Notes under the pieces: generated by a model
Database searches by the model: none
Seen by the model: the letters and a program-made list of their open reading frames with translations, nothing else
Told to the model about the DNA's origin: nothing
Made by a program: the position numbers and the translations under genes
Assembly (NCBI RefSeq): GCF_037126465.1
Contig: NC_088202.1
Coordinates: forward strand, 103,881,962 to 103,945,961
DNA: 64,000 bases
Direction: 5' to 3'
From: Ornithodoros turicata
Taxonomy: Eukaryota; Arthropoda; Arachnida; Ixodida; Argasidae
Shown: positions 54,768-64,000 of the stretch, piece after piece
Position numbering within the stretch: position 1 is the first letter of the stretch
Layout of the letters: each line of letters begins with the position of its first letter

Positions 54768-57561
54768 TAGCCGTTTTCTGACTGGTGCTTCAGTTCTACT
54801 GAACCTTGGTGAACGAAAACATTCATGATTGAACCGACGGGAGAGTCAGACGCATTCCGCCTTTAAAGGCGACTTCTCGGCACTACGAGTCATACTGCGG
54901 CAGAACCGTCTTTCGAGGACTCCGCTCCGCGTAACTGGGTCAAGAGCGCTTGCCTTGTCACTCAAAAGTGCGCGTTGCAGATGAATGGAAAGTGCCGAGA
55001 AGAAGTAAGCAAAAGAAAAAGCATCAGGGCAGAACAGTCAATGACAGCTAAGATTAAAGTTACCGGGGAAAACTCTTCCTTTCTTTCTTTCTGATAGCGA
55101 ACCAATGGCACGTAGAACGTAATGTAGCGGGAAATTAAGCACCGTTTTAACTATATCCACTAGTCTTTGAACGTTACGTATTGCACATTCCTGGTTAGCT
55201 ATGCAGCTACTCGGTTACCGATCTTGAAATCATAAAGCACGAACTTGTACTTAGTGGGCACTGACGATCACCAAAATAAGGGCGGGAGTAATGTACCTGG
55301 AATTCTTCTAATACTGCGCAAGTTGGCAATTAACGGAATGCCGCCATCAGAAGTCTGCGCTCTTGTTTTCTCGCTTACCAGATATTTTCGTGTTTAGTAC
55401 CGCAGCGTTAAGAAATCAAGTTGCGCTTACCCTCCCACACACACGAAAAGGAGATTGGGATAGAGAAGAAATCTTACTGGATAAACGCTCTGCATTCCGC
55501 ACGCATCGGAAACTTTGCATGCCCTTGCATCGCAGACTATCATTTTCGAACGTGTTGATAAGTTTTCGTTGGCACGGGCGCGTTTGAAGCAGCAATACAA
55601 GCGAGCGACTTGTTCACTTTCAATATCTTCCTTCCGTTTTCGTCTTTCCCCAAATTACACAAAACGTAATTATTCTGCAGCATTCTTCACTCCCGACATT
55701 TTCATCAATCGCAAGTTCATCGCCACGAAATCACACAGCACCTATTAGTACTACTCGCAGAGGTTCCTTCAATGTCTCTAGTACATTTTCTGCCAGGTGT
55801 CGTAGACTCTGCCGTAGATCTCGAACGACATTAACCAGCACAGGCGAAAGCTGTTTACATAAATAATATCTTACGTACGGACGGATGATGCATCTAGACC
55901 GTGAAGTGTTAGAATGCTTACATAACTTAGTGCCTCGCTGTGCTAGGCCAAGCCTGCATGAAGTTGACCGATTGCTACGACACTGGACGAAATGTTCAGC
56001 ATATTCGCTATGAAGTTTACGATTCACGATTAGGCCTCAGAATGGCTGAAGGGAAGACCTGAAATTCCCGCGCACATTTATGAATACTTAAACGCTATTA
56101 TGAAGATGTCGCACGAACGCCGCATGCGTCTCCCACATAGTCAAGCACTCGGAGCTCGCTCGCTCTTTAGCCGACAGTATGACACTTTTTTGACGGGAAC
56201 GCCGCTCTGGCGGCTTGTAGGTACCTTACGCGTTTCTTCGTGTCCAACTGAATTATTGATCGGAATGGCATCTTGTTCAGCATCAGAGCTTTTACAGCTC
56301 ATTAGAGGAACAGCGAAATCCTTGGTGCAGATTGTCGCATCGCCCTTTTATCGTATGAGCACTGCAAAGGACGACGGTTAATCCTCAAGCGGGGATCGCA
56401 GCCTTCGAGTTTCGATGGTCTTAATGTTCTGCCTGCTATAGCCGTTGCTTGTGGTGCTATGCTTCAAATGGGCATAAGACACATTTTCTTGTTTGTTTCT
56501 TCCTGTTCGGCGCGTCAAATGCCGGCGGAAGTCACATGCTCACCCATTGTTGTCAGCAGCAGCAACAACAACAACTTTATTTTCAAGCATTTGTCATTTG
56601 TAAGGTTTAAGCTTCATTTGTCCGCATAACAAAATATCGCACCCAAATGTGGGTCGCACTAGGACTTCCCTGAAGTTGGCTCATAACGGATTGTAATGTG
56701 CTACGAATCCAATCCAAGTCCAGTCTGCCAGGGCGTTTCACGATCCGTTTAAACCGTTTACACGTTCCACCAGAACAGTAAAAAGCACTCCACACGACTC
56801 AACGCCGCCTTCAATCGCTCTATACACTGGGTTTTCGTTCACTTACTCAGATGAATGAGTTTCATCTGAGGAGTTCCATCGCCCCTGGCGATGAAACTCT
56901 CACTCAACATTCAAATCAAGTTGTTGTAGTTGCAATATTTGTGATAAACACTAGAGAACTCTGGTGGCAACTGTGGGTCCAATATGGCGACGTCAGTCAT
57001 TGACCATTTGACGGGTGTTCGCAGATAAGCTTCGGTCGCCTGATATAGCTTATCTCTTTATCCCCCGAATTCTTTCCGCAAAAGCCCACAGAAAAAATCT
57101 GAATTTTTTGTTGCTACCTGAGTTATGCCTTAATTAGGCTTCACATCTGCATAGACACCGGGGTTAGAGATGCTCCATGCGGACAAATGCCCCACCGACA
57201 TTCCGTTTAGTGTTCCAAGTTTCAGCAAAGCACGCTAATACTGCCTTCAACGTAAATGGGATGATGACGTCGTATTCGCGAAGGACATGATACCGTGCGG
57301 ATGGTAAAGTGCAGTAAGAGAGGAAGGTAAACACAACGATGATCTGGAGGTAGTACGGAATACCAGTTCTCGGCAAGCCTGGCGCTACTAGTTACATACT
57401 TCTTCATATTTGCCTTCCCTTTGCCATTCATTCATTCTTTCTGCGATCCAAGCAACGATTCACACGAGGAAAGCCTTTCGTACACAAAGGAAATCCCCGC
57501 GTTCACACAACGTCCACGGCTGAAAAGAACGCGAACGCCACCATGTACATACGTAGATATA
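54768..57561. other. Intergenic, nothing recognised
   Basis: Short ORFs only (55363-55587, 55731-56027, 56100-56381, 56607-56795, 57164-57431), none with a known motif. Confidence 0.4.
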
Positions 57562-58245
57562 AGGTACGTTCAATTAGGCCTGCACTGCCTGAACCAGTTC
57601 CGGTGCTGCTGCACTCGCTCGTTCGTTTCGCCAGTGCAGCCGAGCGCCCCCTGCACCGTCTCGTTCATTTCAAACCAGTGCACGCCAAGTGTATAGCCGT
57701 AGTGTAAGGAAACTCTGCACTCCCGCAGGGGTCAGTTCAACGGTAGTTCAGAGTAATGGCGGCAATGGCAGCAGACGACGCAAGGCAAATAATAGTTGAT
57801 GTAAGTGCCGGAAGAGACGTTTGAATGCGAAGTCGAAATAACGATTCACTACAGTTTCGGTGTACATTGGTACACGGTTCCTGTCAGTTCGCAGAAGATT
57901 CAACGCCATTACGGTTACCAGGTCGTCGAATTCTTTGTCCTCGCTGTCAGAATCCACAAGTTCTATGGCTGTTTGCACAATTGTTGAACAGTTAATTGTG
58001 TTCGAAATTAAAACGCAGCAATGCACATGTGATTGAAATGCCACACGCGTTCTTACAATCCGTAGCGGTGTTAAGACTCGCGGAGAGCAGAAGGCCTGCA
58101 CTAGCGCTGCAGTTCTATATCCGTTTCGCGGCGGCACTATTGTTGCACCGTTGAACTGGAGCTGGCCTAGTGCTGCGCTAGTTCAGAACTGGCCCTGCAC
58201 CGCCCGGAACTGGTTCACGGAGTGCAAGTCTAATCGAACAGACCT
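57562..58245 (-). mobile_element. PIF/Harbinger-like element, internally deleted
   Basis: Left AGGTACGTTCAATTAGGCCT and right (inverted) AGGTCTGTTCGATTAGACTT, continuing TGCACT.C.TGAACCAGTTCC on both sides, are terminal inverted repeats of about 40 bp. ATA lies directly outside each end (57559-57561, 58246-58248), a 3-bp duplication as in Harbinger elements. The minus-strand ORF inside resembles the Harbinger transposase N-terminus. Confidence 0.7.
57748..58137 (-). pseudogene. Harbinger transposase N-terminal remnant
   Basis: A 129-codon frame with an acidic stretch VDSDSEDKEFDD and then RTDRNRVPMYTETVVNRYFD and FAFKRLFR. Harbinger/HARBI1-type transposases begin with a region of this form (R.RVP.Y.E.VV.RY.D..F...FR) ahead of the DDE nuclease. 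No DDE residues follow; the frame ends in a Leu/Pro-rich run. It lies within the inverted repeats of 57562-58245, so it belongs to that element. Non-functional as a transposase. Confidence 0.55.
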
Positions 58246-58248
58246 ATA

Positions 58249-59371
58249 GTACAGCAACAGTGTGAGAGGTATGACGCAGTACAGGAAAGTACAAACAAAC
58301 CAACCGCCACGTCTGCAAAAAGCAACGACAAAGTAACCTAACAAGCCATTACGAAAAAGAAGGAAAGAAATAAAGCTGCGAAGGAAGAGCAAAAGTATCT
58401 CCTTTGTTTGTTTTCCCTTCCTCTCTTTCGCAGTTACGGGATTATTCACGCTGGAAGAGCACAGCCTTGACCAAAGTCGTACGTTGGGCTTTCCCTTTAC
58501 ACAACGAGGGCACCGTCACGAGCAATAAAGGGAAGTTCCATTGTGCAAGCGGTTGACGAGATTCTCACTCAGTGCGGAGAGTGTCTCATTCTGGAGATAC
58601 AACGCATTCCTTTCCTATTTTCTTGAGCTTGCGATGCAAATTTTTCGTAAATCAATAGAAGTGCAGGTGGCAGAGTGAAAGGGCGAGATGGTGGATTAAA
58701 AGTGAGTGCTGTGCTGGAAAAATCCTTAATTGAAGCGCACCTAAAATACCAATAATTGGGCGATACATTATGTGTCGATTTCGCCCGCATGATACTTCGC
58801 CAAAGTGAGATTTTTGCAACCATATTTCGGCTCCTTCTTTCTATCATATCATATTTCCATATTTCTTCGAAAACAGGATATTTGTGCGCGTTAGTGGGGA
58901 CAAAGGGAACGACGTGCGTTACAACGAAGCAATAAGAACACGTTACCTATAGGTTACCTAGCCTATGGTTACCTATGGTAGCTGAACTGTGGTTACCTAA
59001 GGCCGCTGCGTTATAAGTTTAGTCGTCCTTAGCGCTTCGACAGTATACATAAGGGGCAGACAAAGTGTGTGAAAACGACAACCATTAAATGATGAATTAT
59101 GATGTCATGGAGGCGTTCCCACGCTTTGGCTGCCGGGCCTTAGTTAACACACGTCATGTGGATTGAATTATTTGATGAGTTAGCGTGCCACGTACATGAA
59201 GGTAGCGGGACAAAGACTTGGAGCTCGTCCAGTCTGCTTGTGTCTGCTAAAAAGGTCACAGGTCATCGAAGAGCCAAATACTATTGTGTGGAATTGCACC
59301 AAGGTCCGAGAGATTGCATAGAAGCATTGGATATACTGAACGGTACGATGTCGATGGCTTCTATAGTTGAC
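58249..59371. other. Intergenic, nothing recognised
   Basis: No gene. 58940-59000 has repeated GGTTACCTA words. Confidence 0.4.
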
Positions 59372-59784
59372 CAGGGTGTCTTCCAACCTGGAAAACCGGG
59401 AACCATCAGGGAATCTTGATGCCACTGGAAAAGCCAGGGGATTGTCAGGGAATTTGCCAGAAAGCAGCTGAAGTCGGGGAAAATTGCAGACAAGTGCCAT
59501 AACGATGCGGAGCGAATCGCGAGCGCAGATCATGGTTGAGCGGCCACGCCGCAGCAACATTTCCACGAGTAGCAGTTCACCAATACGACAAGCTCAGAGG
59601 CAGAAAAGTAGGGCAGCCTCACTAATACTCAATAAATGATCTGTTTTATGAGGGACCTGGTATCAAAAGGTAGCAACAGGCACCGAGTTTCCTTTTGCTT
59701 TGGCCAGGGAATTCGCGTGAAACAGTCAGTGAAAACATTGAAAAGTAAGGGGATCTTGGAGGTTGCAATTTGGTAGACACCCTG
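59372..59784. mobile_element. 413-bp CAGGGTG-ended element with 5-bp target duplication
   Basis: Ends CAGGGTGTCTTCCAA (59372) and TTGGTAGACACCCTG (59784) are inverted repeats. TTGAC flanks both sides (59367-59371, 59785-59789). The left part has repeated words of the CCTGGAAAACCGGGAA, CAGGGAAT type. Non-coding. Confidence 0.75.
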
Positions 59785-60299
59785 TTGACGCATAAAGATG
59801 TGTCGTTACCTCGTGTCGCGTTGGCAGGTCGTGGGGATGTGTTCAGTGGATAGCTGAGACAGTGCAGGTTGCGCACAGCATTGTGTTCCTAGTCTATAAA
59901 ACTACTCCTTAAAACATACTTTCCGAAACGTAAATCTCATAGTAACGGTGTCATAGTGCACACACTACCGTGCCATGTATGCTGTATGATATATCTAATG
60001 GCACTCATGTTCACGCGTACGACATTATCGCGCGCGAGCCATGATGTCAATGCGCATTTCAATGAAATGGTGCGCTAACGTGGGCCATATATTCATAAGG
60101 GGGATATATTTATGAAGAAAACAGAAATGAAAGGTTAGCCATGCAAAGAGCCGGCTTGCTATTCCACAGAAAAAAGGAAAAAAAGAATGGAAAAGAAGAA
60201 TAAGAAAAAGTCTAAAATTAGCAGCTGATAGGAAAGTAGGGCTTCGGGTCGGCAAGTAGGACCATATGGGGGAGTTCAATGCGCCGTGGAGCTTCTTAA

Positions 60300-60754
60300 A
60301 GGGACGGTCTCGTACAGCCGGGACGATTCCGCAACTTAGCCAAAACTAGCTTCACGAGTACCGTACACATACAACCGTCAAAGTTTCATTCGGAATAACC
60401 AAGTCGTTTTCGAGGAATTTGTCGAAACGTGCTGTAATAGCAGACGACGAAACGTGCGCTTCTCTCATGCATACGTCACGTATGACGTCGGCCTGCGGGT
60501 ACGTCGTCGTTGTCATGGTAATTGTAACTTGAACGATTTCTGTGCCCTATCACGGACTTTCCCGCAGGGCGACGTGGCCGTTCTTATTGTTGCCAACACA
60601 GATCGCGGCATGCTCTGCAATCTTTATCAATTTAACTCGGTTATTTAATAACTGTTGCGTGTTTTGTCGGGTAAATTCGCAGTATTCCATTTTCAACAAA
60701 GGGCAATCGAATTGTACACCTTATGAGAGGGGCAGGGGGTACGAGTTCGTCCCT
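60300..60754. mobile_element. TTAA-flanked element, AGGGACG family
   Basis: AGGGACGG (60300) and CGTCCCT (60754) are inverted ends, with TTAA on both sides (60296-60299, 60755-60758). The ORFs at 60454-60648 and 60542-60805 have no transposase motif. Size 455 bp. Confidence 0.75.
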
Positions 60755-60797
60755 TTAAAGCACGCACACTTCATTTCTTTTCTGTTTTCATTACATA

Positions 60798-61484
60798 CAG
60801 GGTGATCCACCAACCATGATAGAAATTCATAGTAAATAACGTAGGCAACGGAGAGACATGCGGGGAAGGGATTTTTTTTTTTTTTTCTGCCAGGAACATT
60901 TGCCACATATTGGTACCGTTTTTATTTCATTTCAGTTGATGGGTATTTAATTTCTTGAATTGAACTTCGAAATTTCCCAAGTCAACCTAACATTTTCTTT
61001 GCGGAAAAGTGGTTCCTCGTGGTCATTTTGCTCAGTATAGCACCTGATCAAACACGTAATGCAACGACAGTTGCTGAAATAAATTCGCCGAAAATCCGCG
61101 GAGATGAGTCCTTGGCTCCGCCTCTTTTCTGTCGGCTCTAGTTTGAGCGCCAAAGTGCGACGGAAGGAGGTTACATTGACACGCCATACGAGGGGGAGAG
61201 GATTGGGATTTATTTCAGCAATTGTCGTCGGCGTTACGGGTCTTATCAGGTGCTATACTGAGTAAAATGACCACGAGGAGCCCATCTCTGCAAAGAAAAC
61301 GTTAGGTTGACTTGGGAAATTTCGAAGTTCAATTCAAGAAATTAAATTTTCAGCAATTGAAATGAAATAAAAATGGTACCAATGGCAAATGTTCCTGGCA
61401 GAAAAAAAAAATTCGTGAGCGCATGTCCCTCCGTTGCCTACGTTATATACAATTAATTTCTATCACGGTTGGTGGACCGCCCTG
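60798..61484. mobile_element. TA-flanked foldback element with arms of about 270 bp
   Basis: CAGGGTGATCCACCAACCAT (60798) and GGTTGGTGGACCGCCCTG (to 61484) are inverted ends with TA outside both (60796-60797, 61485-61486), as in Tc1/mariner-type elements. Arms match far inward: AAATTTCCCAAGTCAACCTA on the left, TAGGTTGACTTGGGAAATTT on the right, and GGTCATTTTGCTCAGTATAG with its complement. The centre is about 61140. No transposase. Confidence 0.88.
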
Positions 61485-61486
61485 TA

Positions 61487-63200
61487 TAAGAGCAAGCTTG
61501 GCGGGTAAACATCGGGTCCGCTCTAGTAATCCCCGCAAAGGATGACCTGATTCACATAGTAACGTTGACATCGCAAACATTCTCGCTAAGCGGAAGGTGT
61601 GTCAAGCCACGCTTAAATTGGGCTCCTCGGCAGTTTCTTACATATGCGTATCTTCCACTCGCCTTAAAACCGTGTCATAAAGGAGGATGGCTAGGGTTTC
61701 CTATTTACGATGTCAAACATTTCTTAAATTCGGAGTGAAAAATCGATAGTTATCTCGCTCACCACGAATCTGAGGATTGAGGATTTCGGTGGTTGTATTT
61801 TAAACGTGAAAACACTCGGTGAAAACCGCCGAGGAACGAAACTGGCCTGTGTATACAGTGAGCGCAACACTTTATTTGCAATTTTCGTTACAGTACCAAC
61901 TGCTAAAACCTGAACTTGTCGCACTGATACGTTACGGATAGCGTATGAAGTAAATAAAAATTCGAAATCACGGAGTGGGATGAAATATAGTCTGTCGTAC
62001 CACCAATCAATCAGTGCAAGTACTACCCTGCTGAACGCAATACGTTTGACCGAGGAACCGTCTAATGCAGGAGGTGTCATTTTTCTTTCTCAGCTAGGCA
62101 CCCATGTGTCATGATGTTGAATTCGACAGAGTCTGTTGCAGTTGGTATTGGGGGCACGTGTATACCTTGAACTTGGGACTCTTGCGGTTTGTGGCGGAAA
62201 AGTGTGTGTGTGTGCGTGTGTTTCACTTTGTTCACTGGACACAGTCGAGCAGAACTATCGCAGCTGTAAACGGAGATAAACGAAGAAACTGGAAGACATG
62301 GGAGGATAAGATAACAGATGTATCTTTCTACCCCAGAGCTTTGCTGCCTTCCGGTTTTCTTCGCACGTATGATAGTTGTCACGTTACATGCCGTAAGCTA
62401 GTGGCAAATTCCGCTGGTCGTTTTCGTGCAGCGCAATGTAGTGTAGTGCGGCGGTGGAAGTTGAGTGCGGAAACGAAGGGAACGAACCAATAAAACGTGA
62501 CGCACGTTTCACTGAAGCGACCAGTGCAACATGCGCTCTCAAGCCGGTGTCAAGATTTTCGACGACCTGTATAATTCGCCATTTCTCGGAATGTGTTGGT
62601 GCGTGTATTGAAGGTATTGAAGGTCTATACGCTTAACGGTTCTATATGATACTTGGATCGTCCTCAGACAGCTTCAACGTCAGTACGATACAATTCCGAA
62701 CACTTCTGAAGTGGAATTGACTTTCATTTCGCAGGAATCAATAAATTAATAATGTTGTCGAGCGTAAAGCGGTAAAAGAATCACGACAACAGGCTGTCAT
62801 ACCCCCCCATGCGGCAAAAATCGTTCACGTTCTCAAGACACAGCGATGCTGTCGTCAAGTCAAACGTTACATCCCCTTTCCAGGGTCGCTTCCATGCATC
62901 AGTTATTGCCGTCGTTCGTCCCCGGGAGGTTCACTGCGAGCCTCGGGTGTTTACTTTTCCTACTTACGCCTACTCCTTTCCAGGAAGGAAAAAGTGTCTA
63001 GCTGCATTCATTAATTCTGCGTCTTTGATCGAGCGAGACTAAAATCCACGGGCGATGAGAGAGGGAGAGAGAGTGAATGGGAACAAAAGTGTACACAGAA
63101 AGAGGAGCGAGATTTGATTGGACGACACTCGAGCAGGTACAAGAATCGCGCGCTCCGAATTTTTTTTTTATCGTTGTGGCCTTGAGCGAGCCGTCGGGCC
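61487..63200. other. Intergenic, nothing recognised
   Basis: Short ORFs without motifs (for example 61724-62080 minus, 62104-62493 plus). A (GT)n run at 62205-62221. Confidence 0.4.
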
Positions 63201-63368
63201 TCCAAGCGGCATGCAGACGGTAGACTCGCCGCCGTGCGGATAGGCTGACTGCGCTGCTCCGCATTCGCTTCCGGGACGCACGCGCGCGCTGCACGCAGTG
63301 TCTGTCGTCTGCTTTTGAATGTTTGTGTTCGCGCGTGTGTTGGATTTATTGTGTGACACAGGGTCGTT
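63180..63368 (+). promoter_or_regulatory. CpG-rich probable promoter/5' UTR of the WDR37-like gene
   Basis: GC and CpG content rise sharply from about 63180 to 63310 (CGCCGCCGTGCGG, GACGCACGCGCGCGCTGCACG) just ahead of the first coding ATG. No TATA box is evident at a suitable distance. The extent of the UTR is inferred. Confidence 0.45.
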
Positions 63369-63579
63369 ATGTCGCATACAGTTGATCACCAGCGCAAAAT
63401 GAGTGGTGGTAACAACGTGGAGTTTTGTGCAAAAAGTGACGCTGCTGGGCGTAAAAGTTTGGTGAATTCTGAGCAACTTGCGTTTGTTTTGACTTTCTTG
63501 AATGGCAGGGGACGACTGTACGAGCTGTTTGGACAGATCGAGAAGGAGTTCGAGTCTCTCTACGCGGAGAACCTTTCAT
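63369..63579 (+). CDS. WDR37: WDR37-type WD-repeat protein, first coding exon
   Basis: The frame starts at ATG 63369; a second in-frame ATG at 63399 gives MSGGNNVEFCAKSDAAGRKS. Then comes LYELFGQIEKEFESLYAENL, which matches the conserved N-terminal helix of WDR37 ([20 protein letters not shown] in the family), a predicted coiled coil ahead of the WD40 propeller. WDR37 works with PACS1/PACS2 in vertebrates in calcium handling and cell survival. The exon ends TCAT/GTGAGT at 63579/63580, phase 1. The longer ORF running to 63656 reads into the intron. The remaining exons are outside the window. Recognised from memory of the family, not by a search. Confidence 0.75.
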
Positions 63580-64000
63580 GTGAGTACTGCCTGTTTGGTC
63601 AACAGCTACTTTATTTTCCTGGAGATTTTTGGGGTGTTCTATTTCGCTGTAGATAGTGTATCAGAATGTCTGATTTGTTGGCAGGCGAATTCGAGGTGTG
63701 CGGCCAAAGGTACTCTGCATGAATACGCGGAAAACACCTCGAATGAATAACTCTTTGGGTCTGAGAAAGAGTAATCAAAAGGAACCACGTGTAAAATGTA
63801 ACTAAGCGACCGCATAGAACGAACCGGGCGTTTTTGCAAACAAACTGACCCTTTGATCAGTTTCGTGGCGTGTGTTGTTCTGTGATGCTCTCTATCTGAC
63901 ATCGATGAGACGGTAACCTTGCACTTCGCGATGAATTGCCGAAGCTGCAATCTTCTCATCGTAATCCCATTAAGACGGCGACGTGATTTTTTTCTTTTTT
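63580..64000 (+). other. First intron of the WDR37-like gene (start)
   Basis: Begins with donor GTGAGTACTGCC and shows no further exon before the window ends. The minus-strand ORF at 63639-63959 is not supported. Confidence 0.6.

Overview
The window looks like a stretch of a large, repeat-rich animal nuclear genome. Interrupted genes with GT/AG introns, AATAAA poly(A) signals, tRNA-derived SINEs, LINEs, a Penelope-like element, mariners and many short inverted-repeat elements all point that way. The repeat mix and the diverged arthropod-like host exons suggest a chelicerate, probably an ixodid tick. That placement is inference, because no species marker is visible. I see no operon, bacterial gene, rRNA or CRISPR array.

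Host genes are few. (1) 605-780 and 4453-4618, plus strand: the last two coding exons of an Atos/FAM214-type gene, separated by a 3.7-kb intron filled with DNA transposons. (2) 32533-32152 and 30960-30728, minus strand: a complete two-exon gene for a 204-residue protein with about four membrane segments that I do not recognise; splice sites and reading frame agree. (3) 63369-63579, plus strand: the first coding exon of a WDR37-type WD-repeat gene, with a CpG-rich upstream region; the rest lies beyond the window. Weaker candidates are an exon-like ORF at 19720-19868 and a 59-codon ORF at 50840-51019.

Most of the rest is mobile DNA. 7.6-9.3 kb: a tRNA-headed SINE inside a 1.37-kb inverted-repeat element. 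9.3-11.9 kb: a diverged 70-80-bp satellite with a second-order repeat of about 1.8 kb. 12.1-16.3 kb: decayed LINE pieces, a mariner fragment and a nearly full-length mariner. 16.3-17.4 kb: a three-level nest of inverted-repeat elements. 18.4-19.2 kb: another hAT-like element. 21.9-25.9 kb: two nearly identical 5'-truncated Penelope-like elements (RT plus GIY-YIG) placed head-to-head and flanked by one 15-bp target duplication. 32.9-33.4 kb: two tandem SINEs. 34-37 kb, 42-46 kb, 52-61 kb: many MITE-type elements. For several of these both ends and the target duplication can be read, including TTAA, TA and 8-bp hAT-type duplications.

The most notable structures are the Penelope palindrome with readable insertion borders, the group of hAT-like elements whose subterminal DNA is built from short palindromic words, and the telomere-flavoured satellite. 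Nothing here forms a multi-gene system; the interest lies in how the mobile elements are arranged.
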